Notes under the pieces: generated by a model
The model's database searches: none
What the model saw: only the letters and a program-made list of their open reading frames with translations
Told to the model about the DNA's origin: nothing
Program-made: the position numbers and the translations under genes
Shown: positions 33,995 to 46,858 of the stretch, piece after piece
How positions within the stretch are numbered: position 1 is the stretch's first letter
How the letters are laid out: the number at the start of each line of letters is the position of its first letter
Origin: Mimachlamys varia
Taxonomy: Eukaryota > Mollusca > Bivalvia > Pectinida > Pectinidae
Direction: 5' to 3'
Assembly: GCA_947623455.1 (NCBI GenBank)
Contig: OX392545.1
Coordinates: 24,069,001-24,133,000 of the forward strand
Length of the DNA stretch: 64,000 nt

Positions 33995-34400
33995 TTGGTT
34001 TAGTTTGACTGTTTTTGTGTCCTATTAACAGCTTAAGGACGGTCGTCCGGTATTAGATATGCGTCTGTGTGCATTAGGGAGATTGTGGTTTGTTCCTATA
34101 AGACTCCTTGCGATAATCCGGATCTTTCACGATTTCAAGTGTTACCACAATTAAGTATACTGCAGAACAACGGTCACATTACACTGACAACGTGTGAACC
34201 GGTCGTTCTACTCCAATATTGCTGAGCGTCAAGCAGGGAAAAATAACTACCTTAGTCAGAGACTCTGGAATATGCCTCGGCCTTGGGACAGAACCCATAC
34301 TACATAGCCTTCCTAACAGGGTCGAACGCTCAACTGAAGGCGACAAATGAGGTAGTGTCAAGGGAGACATTAGGAGGGAGAAGGTTGTTTACCAGTGGGA
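33995..34400 (-). mobile_element. SINE tail fragment and an adjoining repeat fragment
   Basis: At 33995-34065 the minus strand matches the family S tail ('taataggacacaaaaa'-like, with 'cttaagctg'). At 34140-34380 the minus strand reads 'cctgcttgacgctcagcaat' and 'cggttcacacgttgtcagtg', then 'taatgtgaccg', resembling a dispersed repeat style common in bivalves. Neither boundary is sharp. Confidence 0.45.
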
Positions 34401-34553
34401 CATTAATGCTTGATTTATACATTGTTAATATGACAATTTAATACAAAGTGCAGTTTGGTCATTGCATAGGTAGCGGAAACATCAGAGATGTCAATCCTAC
34501 AACTGCCACGTGCAGGGGGTCAGCCAATCAAAGTGCCGTTAGGAGAAATTCAG

Positions 34554-34613
34554 ACAATATGATTATAATATACACAATATGATTATAATATACACAATAT
34601 GATTATAATATAC
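34554..34613 (+). repeat. Short tandem repeat, 3 x 20 bp
   Basis: Three perfect copies of 'acaatatgattataatatac' sit immediately upstream of the interrupted family H copy. Confidence 0.95.
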
Positions 34614-34640
34614 ACATAATATACACATTTTCGTAGTATA

Positions 34641-35035
34641 TTTAAGGAATAACCACAATATTTTTTAGGGATATACGGTATATACCGAAAAACTGTGTGA
34701 ACTTTGCATAAATCCGCGAAGCCGTATAACCCTAAAAAATATTGTGGTTATTACTTATAATTTCATTTCCGAAGATACGTATATTAGACATAAGTCTTAT
34801 AAAATGATTTCGTATTAATTATAACAAAAAAAGAATGGTTTTGCAAAATACACAACCATGTGCATAAATTTCACCGCAAAACCACTTCAACCAATCAGAA
34901 GTTTGATTACAAAATACCGCGCCAAACATGGCGTTATATGACGTCATCACTTTTTGCGTTGTCTGATTTTTGAGGTTATAAAATATAACCTGAAAAAGTT
35001 TAACATTGCGGGAATAGGCAAAATTAAATTATTAT
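34641..35035. mobile_element. Hairpin-bearing element inserted in family H
   Basis: Perfect 22-bp inverted arms (34649-34670 and 34730-34751, 'ataaccacaatatttttt' with 'aaaaaatattgtggttat') enclose a 59 nt loop that contains its own palindrome 'cggtatataccg'. Downstream are 'ccaatcagaag', 'taccgcgcca' and 'tatgacgtcatc', the same promoter-like modules as element B. Family H sequence 'cacattttcgtagta' is on the left and 'cagaactagtataatttt' on the right, parts that are about 20 nt apart in intact copies. This is a nested insertion. Confidence 0.6.
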
Positions 35036-35280
35036 TTGAAATAAACAGAACTAGTATAATTTTACTTCTAAACTCATAAATTCAAGGGGTTTTACGCACC
35101 TGACCCTTCTGCTTCTAGATTAGTTTATAATTTTTGGATTCCCAACGTTTGGCCCTAAGCATCACTGAAGAGTACTAGGAGGAAAAACTGTTGTTTGGTG
35201 CAGTTTAATTCATTTTGTCGACATACTGTATCTTTTACTACATTTTAAAAGTGCAGCATATGTGTGTGTTACGTCATCAT
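35036..35280 (+). mobile_element. Family H element (interrupted), decayed hammerhead
   Basis: It contains 'gaactagtataattttactt', 'gttttacgcacctgaccctt', 'ttcccaacgtttggccc', ribozyme 35159-35201, then 'gcagtttaattcattttgtc' and 'gcagcatatgtgtgtgttac'. In the ribozyme GCATCA and core CTGAAGA (a valid CUGANGA) are intact, stem II is GTAC.../..GAGG, GAAA is shifted to AAAAA, and the 3' segment is CTGTTGTT. The 5' half is good and the 3' half mutated. Confidence 0.8.
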
Positions 35281-36350
35281 TAACACTTTTGCTTAACACG
35301 CCTCTCATCTATAAAATAAAGAATTTGGGAGAATATAGGAAATGGTGCTCTTATAAAACGTTGTTCTTTGTAAATTGTCAACTTATATTTCGGAGTAATA
35401 TGTAAAATGTGTTATTCTGCTTTTGTTCAGTTTCGTAATTAAAATCCTCGTGAGCAGTTTACCAATTCGATTTTCGTGTAACAGATAAAAATGAGGAACA
35501 TGTTTTTCTTTCGAATTAATTACCTCATTGTCTTTGTCACCCAGGTCGTATATTTACCTAAATGCATTATTTAAGTTCTCCTTGAAACGTAACGGTATAA
35601 TAAACTAGTTCGTTCACGTTAAGCGCCTTTGTGACTTAAACAAATCACGCGGAAAGTTAATTAATTCGTCTTGTTTCATTGTTTACCGATATCAAATTTT
35701 GTTAATGAAATAGACATGTTTAATTAACTAATTCGCTCTTGATTCCTGAGTTTAACGGCAATGATGATGTACAATGCCCATGAAATGAGCCGAGTGTTGA
35801 CAAATTCACAACCGCCCGTTTACTTTGTACAGAAAAACACGCGCGTTTGCTTATCGGTCTTTTGCCGTGAATGGCTTCCTCATCGATATGTTGGTTTGAA
35901 GTGTTGTGTTTATCGATATTTGAATAGTGATTCCTTACTGGTAGTCATTATCCCTGGAGTGTTCTATATACACGGGACAGTGTGAAGATGTCGTCAAGTG
36001 GATTAAATATTTACACCCATATTTCCCGTAACACAGCTCGTCCTATTGACAGACCATCTGGCTTCTTCTTTCCCGGTAGAATAGCGCATTGTGTGTGTAT
36101 GTCTACCTGTCCGCACTCTGTGTTCATCTACAGGTCAATATCGGGTTAATCACGTTTCAATTTCAGAAATTGATTTTTTTTTCTTTCCTTAAAAATTGTA
36201 AAATTCACTTTGTTAATTTGGGTATGACTATATGCATCTCCGGACATAATTCCAGGATATTATAAATGTATCATTTTTTTTTATTATGATCAAGCCAAAA
36301 AGGAATGTAATAGATAGTGAGAGAGATGATGTGAGGGCGCCCACTGCATC
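35281..36350. other. Unique stretch
   Basis: No repeat recognised. The segment 35760-35985 is open for 74 codons from an ATG run but has no motif, splice context or promoter, and is treated as chance. Confidence 0.35.
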
Positions 36351-36454
36351 GATATACAATGCAAAGATATGCTACAACATATAATAACAAAGACGAAAAA
36401 CCCATAGCATCTACAAACGGTAATGGAATTAACCAGATCATTTACACACGAGTG

Positions 36455-39400
36455 CAAAATATACCACAACGACAACCCACAAGGACTCAATTTGCAACAA
36501 CGCCAACACACAATAAAACATACCACAGCGCCAACACACATAACTCAATTTACCACAACGCCAACACACAGGTACTCAATTTACCACAACGCCAACACAC
36601 AAGTACTCCATTTACCACAACGCTAACACACAAGTACTCCATTTACCACAACGCTAACACACAAGTACTCCATTTACCACAAAGCCAACACACAAGTACT
36701 CCATTTACCACAACGCTAACACACAAGTACTCCATTTACCACAAAGCCAACACACAAGTACTCCATTTACCACAACGCTAACACACAAGTACTCCATTTA
36801 CCACAACGCTAACACACAAGTACTCCATTTACCACAACGCTAACACACAAGTACTCCATTTACCACAACGCCAATACACAAGTACTCCATTTACCACAAC
36901 GCTAACACACAAGTACTCCATTTACCACAACGCTAACACACAAGTACTTCATTTACCACGACGCCAACACACAAGTACTTCATTTACCACGACGCCAACA
37001 CACAAGTACTCCATTTACCACAACGCCAACACACAAGTACTCAATTTACCACAACGCCAACACACAAGTACTCCATTAACCACAACGCTAACACACAAGT
37101 ACTCCATTTACCACAACGCCAACACACAAGTACTGCATTAACCACAACGCCAACACACAAGTACTCCATTGACCACAACGCCAACACACAAGTACTCCAT
37201 TTACCACAACGCCAACACACAAGTACTCCATTTACCACAACGCCAACACACAAGTACTCCATTTACCACAACGCCACCACACAAGTACTCATTTACCACA
37301 ACGCCAACACACAAGTACTCCATTTACCACAACGCTAACACACAAGTACTCCATTTACCACAACGCCACCACACAAGTACTCCATTTACCACAACGCCAA
37401 CACACAAGTACTCCATTTACCACAACGCCACCACACAAGTACTCATTTACCACAACGCCAACACACAAGTACTCATTTACCACAACGCCAACACACAAGT
37501 ACTCCATTTACCACAACGCCAACACACAAGTACTCATTTACCACAACGCTAACACACAAGTACTCATTTACCACAACGCCAATATACAAGTACTCCATTT
37601 ACCACAACGCCAACACACAAGTACTCCATTTACCACAACGCCACCACACAAGTACTCCATTTACCACAACGCCAACACACAAGTACTTCATTTACCACAA
37701 CGCCAACACACAAGTACTCCATTTACCACAACGCCAACACACAAGTACTTCATTTACCACAACGCCATCACACAAGTACTCCATTTATCACAACGCCAAT
37801 ACACAAGTACTCTATTTACCACAACGCCAACACACGAGTACTCAATTTACCACAACGCTAACACACAAGTACTCCATTTACCACAACGCCAACAAACAAG
37901 TACTCAATTTACCACAACGCCAACACACAAGTACTCCATTTACCACAACGCCAACACACAAGGACTCCATTTACCACAACGCCAACACACAAGTACTCCA
38001 TTTACCATAACGCTAACACACGAGTACTCCATTTACCACAACGCTAACACACACATACTCAATTTACCACAACGCCAACACACAAGTACTCCATTTACCA
38101 CAACGCTAACACACAAGTACTCCTTTTACCACAACGCCAACACACAAGTACTCCATTTACCACAACGCTAACACACACATACTCAATTTACCACAACGCC
38201 AACACACAAGTACTCAATTTACCATAACGCCAACACACAAGTACTCCATTTACCATAACGCCAACACACAAGTACTCCATTTACCACAACGCCAACACAC
38301 AAGTACTCCATTTACCACAACGCCAACACACAAGTACTCCATTTACCACAACGCCAACACACAAGTACTCAATTAACCACAACGCCAACACACAAGTACT
38401 CCATTTACCACAACGCCAACACACAAGTACTCCATTTACCACAACGCCAACACACAAGTACTCCATTTACCACAACGCCATCACACAAGTACTCAATTTA
38501 CCACAACGCCAACACACAAGTACTCCATTTACCACAACGCTAACACACAAGTACTCAATTTACCACAACGCTAACACACAAGTACTCCATTTACCACAAC
38601 GCCAATACACAAGTACTCCATTTACCACAACGCCATCACACAAGTACTCAATTTACCACAACGCTAACACACGAGTACTCAATTAACCACAACGCCAACA
38701 CACAAGTACTCCATTTACCACAACGCCAATACACAAGGACTCCTTTTACCACAACGCCAATACACAAGTACTCCATTTACCACAACGCTAACACACAAGT
38801 ACTCCATTTACCACAACGCCAACACACAAGTTTTCAATTTACCACAACGCCAACACACAAGTACTCAATTTAAAATAAACCCACCACACAAGTACTCCAT
38901 TTACCACAACGCCAACACACAAGTACTCAATTTACCATAACGCCAACACACAAGTACTCCATTTACCATAACGCCAACACACAAGTACTCCATTTACCAC
39001 AACGCCAACACACAAGTACTCAATTAACCACAACGCCAACACACAAGTACTTCATTTACCACAACGCCAACACACAAGTACTCAATTTACCACAACGCCA
39101 ACACACAAGGACTCCATTTACCACAACGCCAACACACAAGTACTCCATTTACCACAACGCCAACACACAAGTACTCCATTTACCACAACGCCAACACCAA
39201 CACACAAGTACTCCATTTACCACAACGCCAACACACACGTACTCCATTTACCACAACGCCAACACACACGTACTTCATTTACCACAACGCCAACACACAA
39301 GTACTCCATTTACCACAACGCCAACACCAACACACAAGTACTCCATTTACTACAACGCCAACACACAAGTTCTCCATTTACCACAACGCCAACACCAACA

Positions 39401-41885
39401 CACAAGTACTCCATTTACCACAACGCCAACACACAAGTACTCAATTTACCACAACGCTAACACACGAGTACTCAATTAACCACAACGCCAACACACAAGT
39501 ACTCCATTTACCACAACGCCAATACACAAGGACTCCTTTTACCACAACGCCAATACACAAGTACTCCATTTACCACAACGCCATCACACAAGTACTCAAT
39601 ATACCACAACGCCAACACACAAGTACTCCATTTACCACAACGCCATCACACAAGTACTCCATTTACCACAACGCCATCACACAAGTACTCAATATACCAC
39701 AACGCCAACACACAAGTACTCAATATACCACAACGCCAACACACAAGTACTCCATTTACCACAACGCCATCACACAAGTACTCCATTTACCACAACGCCA
39801 TCACACAAGTACTCAATTTACCACAACGCTAACACACGAGTACTCCATTTACCACAACGCCAACACACAAGTACTCCATTTACCACAACGCCAATACACA
39901 AGTACTCCTTTTACCACAACGCCAACACACAAGTACTCAATTAACCACAACGCCAACACACAAGTACTCCATTTACCACAACGCCAACACACAAGTACTC
40001 CATTTATCACAACGCCAATACACAAGTACTCCTTTTACCACAACGCCAACACACAAGTACTCCATTTACCACAACGCCAACACACGAGTACTCCATTTAC
40101 CACAACGCCAACACACGAGTACTCAATTAACCACAACGCCAACACACAAGTACTCCATTTACCACAACGCCAATACACAAGTACTCCTTTTACCACAACG
40201 CCAACACACAAGTACTCCATTTACCATAACGCCAATACACAAGTACTCCATTTACCACAACGCCATCACACAAGTACTCCATTTACCACAACGCTAACAC
40301 ACAAGTACTCCATTTACCACAACGCCATCACACAAGTACTCAATTGACCACAACGCCAACACACAAGTACTCAATTTACCACAACGCCAACAAACAAGTC
40401 CTCCACTTACCACAACGCCAACAAACAAGGACTCCATTTACCACAACGCTAACACACAAATACTTCATTTACCACAACGCCAACACACAAGTACTCCATT
40501 TACCACAACGCCAACACACAAGTACTCCATTTACCACAACGCCAACACATAAGTACTCCATTTACCACAACGCCAACACACAAGTACTCAATTTACCACA
40601 ACGCCAACACACAAGTACTCCATTTACCACAACGCCAACACACAAGTACTCCATTTACCATAACGCCAATACACAAGTACTCCATTTACCACAACGCCAA
40701 CACACAAGTACTCCATTTACCACAACGCCAACACACAAGTACTCCATTTACCACAACGCCAACACACAAGTACTCCATTTACCACAACGCTAACACACAA
40801 GTACTCCATTTACCACAACGCTAACACACAAGTACTCCATTTACCACAACGCCAACACACAAGTACTCCATTTATCACAACGCCAACACACAAGTACTCC
40901 ATTTATCACAACGCCAACACACAAGTACTCCATTTACCACAACGCCAACACAGAAGTACTCCATTTACCACAACGCCAACAGAGAAGTACTCCATTTACC
41001 ACAACGCTAACACACAAGTACTCCTTTTACCACAACGCTAACACACAAGTACTCCATTTACCACAACGCCAACACACAAGTACTCCATTTACCACAACGC
41101 CAACACACAAGTACTCCATTTACCACAACGCTAACACACAAGTCCTCAATTTACCACAACGCCAACACACAAGTACTCAATTAACCACAACGCCAACACA
41201 CAAGTACTCCATTTACCACAACGCCAATACACAAGTCCTCAATTTACCACAACGCCAACACACAAGTACTCAATTAACCACAACGCTAACACACAAGTAC
41301 TCCATTTACCACAACGCCAATACACAAGTACTCCATTTACCACAACGCCAACACACAAGTACTCCATTTACCACAACGCTAACACACAAGTCCTCAATTT
41401 ACCACAACGCCAACACACAAGTACTCAATTAACCACAACGCCAACACACAAGTACTCCATTTACCACAACGCTAACACACAAGTACTCCATTTACCACAA
41501 CGCCAATACACAAGTACTCATTTACCACAACGCCAACACACAAGTACTCCATTTACCACAACGCCAACACACAAGTACTCCATTTACCACAACGCTAACA
41601 CACAAGTCCTCAATTTACCACAACGCCAACACACAAGTACTCCATTTACCACAACGCCACCACACAATTACTCCATTTACCACAACGCCAACACACAAGT
41701 ACTCCATTTACCACAACGCCAACACACAAGTACTCCATTTACCACAACGCCAACACACAAGTACTCCATTTACCACAACGCCAACACACAAGTACTCCAT
41801 TTACCACAACGCTAACACACAAGTCCTCAATTTACCACAACGCTAACACACAAGTACTCCATTTACCACAACGCCAACACACAAC
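36455..41885 (+). repeat. 31-bp A/C-rich minisatellite, about 175 units
   Basis: The unit is 'cacaacgccaacacacaagt' plus 'actccatttac', 31 bp. Single-base variants (c/t in cgccaac/cgctaac, cc/ca in actcc) are spread throughout. A few units gain 6 bp ('caccaa', near 39195, 39330, 39390) or lose one. Each unit has one CpG, one AGTACT palindrome and almost no G on this strand. Degenerate units mark both edges (36340-36460; 41880-42055), some reading 'agcgccaac' or 'agcgtcaaa' like the 30.5 kb array. All three plus frames lack stops, giving repetitive peptides; not genes. Confidence 0.97.
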
Positions 41886-42059
41886 GACAAAATATACCAA
41901 AGCGTCAAACACAGGGACAATATATGCCACAACATCTACATGTACACACAACGACAAGCTAAATATCTTATTATTATGATAAAATATACCGTAAACTATA
42001 CCGTAACATCTATAAAAAGCGACAAAACACCAGGGATGTTTGCACAAGGACGGAAATAG

Positions 42060-42930
42060 ACAAAAACGTCAATAAACTCTTGAAATATTTCATACTGCCT
42101 TCAAGGACAAAATTATATTTAATTGTTTAAAATATTAACAAAGGTAGCGAACCGTTTACACTAAACATACACCATTTGATGTATATTTAATTGCCGAAAA
42201 CCACGTCAAAACCAAACATTATTTCTGTGTAAAATTATTTCCTGCTAATAAACTCAGAAACCGTTCTATTAATCCATAACTATGTAAATAGATGGTATCT
42301 TTGATGTAGCGTCCCCATATGAAATACAGCGCTGCCTCAACTGTACGACGCTATACGGTCTACAGGCACGACGGCTGATTGGCTTTCCGTGTTGATTCGT
42401 AAGGTGGTTGATTGTAAGGGATAGCGAAAGTTGATATCAGTAATGTTAGGCAACAGTTTTTATTGATTTCTCTTCTAAAGTCGATTTAAACATATGTTCA
42501 TTTTACTATCCGGTCTTCCCGGCGGCTATATCAGCTATAGACAGCTGATAGATTAAGAACCATAGTTATCTTCGTTTGGTTTTTCTTTAATTTCAAATAG
42601 CCTTGGGATATATCGCACTGAATTTGATAAATGCACATACATATAAGAAGGGAAACACATATTTATAACGTTTGCAAAACATACATTACCATTTGATTCC
42701 AAGTATTCTATTATTTATTTTTCATTTTGAGTCATCTACAAATGATAATTATATACCTGAATGTTAGTGATTTCGTATGTGAGGTTAATGACGTCACTTG
42801 TTTTCCATTGTGAGTTATATGGGGCTATGTTTGAAAGATTATTATTGTGTCTACAACACATGACCATGAACTTTCATTCACTGGATCAAAGGTCAGAGAC
42901 CTACGTTAATGTAACCGCAATGCCGTTGGT
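42060..42930. other. Unique stretch
   Basis: AT-rich, no element recognised. A CCAAT-type 'ctgattggct' lies near 42374, with no downstream exon recognised. Confidence 0.35.
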
Positions 42931-42934
42931 ATTC

Positions 42935-43080
42935 TTTAAAGATGACGTAACACACACATGTGCTGCACCTTTTAAATTTAGCAATGGATACAGCATGCCA
43001 AAAATATAAATTAAACTGCACCATACGGCTGTTTCGTCCTCCTAGGACTCTTAAGTGATATTAGAGACCACAAGTTGTAC
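42935..43080 (-). mobile_element. Family H element, truncated, hammerhead remnant
   Basis: The ribozyme is 43018-43061 on minus: stem I ATATCA/TGGTGC (partly broken), core CTTAAGA, stem II GTCCT/AGGAC perfect, GAAA, CAGCCGTA. It is followed by 'gcagtttaatttatattttt' and 'aaggtgcagcacatgtgtgt'. A family A 3' terminus-like 'ttggtattctttaaag' abuts on the left, so one element may have inserted beside the other. Confidence 0.75.
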
Positions 43081-43214
43081 AAGACTATATTTTCACTTAT
43101 TCGAGGCATTTGCATGTTGAACAGGTTTTCATCCATCACATAATTGAAAGACGAAAGAAAGATACCATACATGTACATGAGATATTTGAACATCGTACAG
43201 TTTTATACGTTAAA

Positions 43215-43410
43215 AAAGGTATGGCCAATATTTACATGGCGGGTCTCGTCGATGAAGCAGAAGACGCTTATTCTTCTGGAACACATGGTCTTATTATCAT
43301 GTATTTTTATTTTTATAAGATTTTTCATTTGTTAATTTTTTTGCCCCTAGTGTAAACGATTTTTATTTCAGATTGTTTTTTGTTGTTAACGCTTCGATAT
43401 TATCTGATTT
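43215..43410 (+). mobile_element. Family A retroelement 3' end, copy 15
   Basis: It starts at 'ccaatatttacatggcgggt' and continues 'ctcgtcgatgaagcagaaga', 'cttctggaacacatggtctt' and 'tttgcccctagtgtaaacga'. The 'gggtctccatg' block is replaced by T-rich sequence. Confidence 0.8.
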
Positions 43411-43531
43411 ATGCGACTTGCGGATAATTTCCAAGTCTTTTGTCGTCATAAATTAAACTTTCTCGAATGAACGCAATCCCTGATGCAATATACAAAGATA
43501 ACGTCGACGTTATATTCCGTATAAACAATGA

Positions 43532-43687
43532 TCTATTGATCAGTATACACAAGATGTTGACCTAGCTGTAAAAGTTCATGGCTGGAGCCAGTTCATGCAG
43601 GACAGCATGGGACATCTGTTTCATCGAGGAAAAGTCATCTCTAGAATCGATTTAATTATTTACTATCAACCTGGTGGAGGGTCGTGA
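43532..43687 (+). other. Open reading stretch of 51 codons, unknown
   Basis: One frame is open between a TGA and a TGA, with no initial ATG. Predicted residues include DLAVKVHGWSQFMQDSMGHL and, further on, RIDLIIYYQPGGGS, a balanced protein-like composition in an otherwise AT-rich area. No acceptor or donor was convincingly placed. It may be an exon remnant or decayed mobile-element coding sequence. Confidence 0.2.
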
Positions 43688-43689
43688 GT

Positions 43690-44270
43690 CTTCTGCCTTC
43701 TTTGTAATACAACGTGAGTTTGTGTGTGTTGAGTCCGTTAGCTATTGTTTATAATAATACCTCCCCCCCCCAAAAAAAAAACAACATTTATATGCTTTTG
43801 TTTGTCTCGTTTTAGTTTCGTGTAACAGAATGATTGTAAAACATCAGTATGTCTTGAAATCATTACATTTGTCCCGTTCAGACTCTGCACACAGAATTGT
43901 CTTAATATGTTTCATGTAACTATTTTACAATATATCCAAATGAAGTTGCTTCTGTATTTTACAAAAAACTTTGATTGTATTAATTTAAGTCTTTCTTGTT
44001 AACTTCTCACATGATTAGATTCAACATATCAGCGAGTGGTTCAATGAAAATCGATTTCATCAATAATCAATTATTCAGCAAGGTCAGGAAGTTAATTGAT
44101 TTTCAGCGACAATTAAACTGATAAACATGTAGATAAAATAAACAGCGCATGCGCATTTCTCTTCATTTGTTGTTAGTGTACCGTTGATTCAGAACAAACA
44201 GAACACTTCTATCAAATTACTGAAATGTTTCCCGCTGTGTATTGTCTTATGTATTAGTGACAATTTCTTA
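43690..44270. other. Unique AT-rich stretch
   Basis: A C9/A10 homopolymer junction occurs near 43766. Nothing else recognised. Confidence 0.35.
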
Positions 44271-44274
44271 AATC

Positions 44275-45005
44275 GGAAAATACCAAAGCGTCAACAAAAA
44301 CGTAATCCGAATTCTAAATCGACCAGACTAGATATTAAATTTGAACAAAGGAAAGTCTTACACATAGGCATTTGGAAATGTACAAGAGAATACGACCAGA
44401 GGTCTTGGAAAGTAAGCGTGTTCTGCTCTATCAGCGACACCCAACATGCAAAATGTTGGTTTCATCAAAGATGTCCTAAAAAAGGTTGCTGGCGTATTTT
44501 TTAAGCATAACGACATGAGCCTAGAAAAAGTTTATCTTCATATTACCAAAGGAAACAGAACAATTAATAATGAGACAAAGATGGCGGCTTTGAAACTTGC
44601 TCATAGTCTTTATCAATATAAATATGAACACCTCCTTATGTTGCTTGTTTGTTCGTCAGCAGACAACATAAATATTTCGATAGTTATAGCAATCTATAGA
44701 ATAACGATTCAACTTTAACATTTAAATATCATAGGTTAGAGAAGCAGGGTTGTTACTTTCAAGAAACGGAAAATTCGGGATAGGAAAATCGAAACCGTCA
44801 AAGTAACATCAGTATCAAGCTGTCACTGTTGTTCAGCTTGAACTGCTGTAAGTAATCCTCGAGGAGAACGGCTGATGATGAAGGAGTTCTTTTGCCCTTA
44901 CTATTAAGTTCAGAAGGGTATATATACGATCGATTTAGTCAGCAAACATCTTGTTATTTATGGGCAACAACTCACAGATATATCTGAAAGTGAAATAAAA
45001 CGGCT
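44275..45005 (-). mobile_element. Family A element, copy 16, with RT pseudogene
   Basis: On the minus strand 5' to 3': RT remnants RYICELLPINNKMFAD (the YIDD active site replaced), IDRIY, FPIPNFPFLESN, SLTYD, LNRYS, then 'catctttgtctcatta', the RT end, and the 3' region with 'gtcgctgatagagcagaaca' and 'tttgaacaaagg'-type blocks. Multiple stops and frameshifts are present. The layout is the same as the 48420-49440 copy but more diverged. Confidence 0.75.
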
Positions 45006-45159
45006 TTGTATGATTTGTTTAACCTATCCTTATCATCTTCTAGGTAAATTCAGCATCATGTGAAAAAAAAAAACGATACGAAAACTTGATACATTTCCTC
45101 AAATTTGAAGTGGCATGCTTTATGAATTCGCTAAATTGATGAAGTCACTTTGATCTGAT

Positions 45160-45228
45160 TTAACCTACTCTTTACATGGCGGGTAGCGTCGACAGAAAAA
45201 AACAGACACCTACGCTTGGTCTTCATTT
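45160..45228 (+). mobile_element. Family A scrap
   Basis: 'ctttacatggcgggtagcgt' and 'acctacgcttggtcttc' mark a short degraded piece, directly preceding element B copy 2. Confidence 0.45.
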
Positions 45229-45239
45229 GTTTTTTTCTT

Positions 45240-45620
45240 CAATGTCTATAATTAATATTCCATTGATTGTATGCAGAATGCGGCTTTCTGATTGGTTGAG
45301 ATTTTCTTTTCATACCGCTATGGAAACAAATATCAGAAAATGGCGCGGAAAATGTGACGTCACAATGTGACAATTGACGATGTGTATTGATTTGTAAAAA
45401 AATAATCCTTTGTTAGATCAGTCAAATTGTACATAAACATATTTTAACTCCGAAAAATAAGTTTCAAAAAATTAATTATAAGTGTGGATGTCAATTATTT
45501 TTTAGTTTCATAGGGTTATGAAAAAAAATTTGCTGGCAAACTTTTTGAAGAATTCGCTACGAGGATTCATACAGTTTGCAAACAAAATTTTTTCATACCC
45601 CAATGAAAAAAATTTTTAAA
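45240..45620 (+). mobile_element. Dispersed element B, copy 2
   Basis: Collinear with 1540-1920: 'ccattgattgtatgcagaat', 'ggctttctgattggttgag' (a CCAAT box on minus), 'tggcgcggaaaatgtgacgt', 'gttagatcagtcaaattg', 'gggttatgaaaaa' and 'gtttgcaaacaaaatttttt'. Similarity ends in an A-rich segment near 45620. Confidence 0.65.
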
Positions 45621-45624
45621 CAAA

Positions 45625-46855
45625 TTCATCAGTGCTTATACATGTATATGTTGGTATGGATTTTTATTATCCAATATTATTGTCATTTGGAATAATTGCC
45701 TTGGTGGCACTTTGATTATTTATGGTATATAGATTACATGCACGTTGATATATTTCAGACATACATGTTTTTTTTATTTCTATGTTTATACAACATTAAA
45801 AGGGCAACAGGCAAAAATATATCAAATCTACCATGTATAGTGCATTAACAGCATATTGATAATAAAAAACTGAAAGTATAGTTTTACATAATGGAGGACA
45901 TAAACTAGATGATATGATTGACAATTGTTACAAATAAAAACGTTATCAAGATAGGGATAGTTACAATAAAGTCAGTAGTTTTTGTGTCCGTAAACACAAA
46001 CATTTTAAAAATACTAAAAACAAAACAAAAGCAAATGCATTTCTGGTAAATCAACACTCCACAAAAAGTCAGTGAAGCAATAGGAATAATACCAAACGAA
46101 AAAAAAAGAAAAAACAAACCCATTGTTTACCGATACGATAACAAAAATGTCTGGTTATCAAAATTATGATATGAAACAAAGCCAGAATGATCTACAGTAA
46201 ATATAAAAAACACACAAACTAATCTATGATAGGTACATATTATAAAAACATAACAGAAATATCACAACTCTCACGATCAAACGAGTTTGAGTTGACACCA
46301 TAACAGTAATGCTATTTACAGTAACTGCAGCATAAAGAGTTTTTTTAAACCAAACATATATCAAACATATCCAAAATACAAACTCAAAATGTATACAGGG
46401 AAAGACTTGATCGATTTCGCACATGGAAAACATAAGCATTAAATATTATAATTGATTTTACCGTACATGCAAACAATCTACTCTCTTCCATTTCCACAAC
46501 AACAAAACAGAAACAATTGAAAGCCAATCAAAAACATGACATTCAAAAGACAATAAATTATAAGATATACAAAACACAATAAAGCATATAAGGTTGATTA
46601 TTTGTTATAATTGCAACAGCTGTAGATATTACCTATTGTCGCCATTTACTTAATCCGCAGCGATCTACAAACATGCATAATCTTACTTCAGATATGATTC
46701 ACCTAACCCATAATTCAGGAAACTCTATATAATATTCTTTAGGTTATCACGACACTTCAGGATATATATCAGTATCTATATAAGTAATAGCAGAGTGTAC
46801 CGTTAATCTGTGACTATGACAGTTGACATAAAGAAGCTGATTCTATTGATTTTTA
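45625..46855. other. Unique AT-rich stretch
   Basis: No repeat, RNA or coding signal recognised. It is bordered on the right by the candidate exon. Confidence 0.35.
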
Positions 46856-46858
46856 CAG

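Noticed and set aside
36359..40793. Repetitive ORFs on both strands (THKYSIYHNANTQVLHLPQR and MEYLCVGVVVNGVLVCWRC types)
   Set aside because: They are products of the 31-bp array read in three registers. Frames end wherever a unit gains a stop by point mutation.
36455..41885. CRISPR array
   Set aside because: Repeats are contiguous at 31 bp with no spacers, and the context is eukaryotic.
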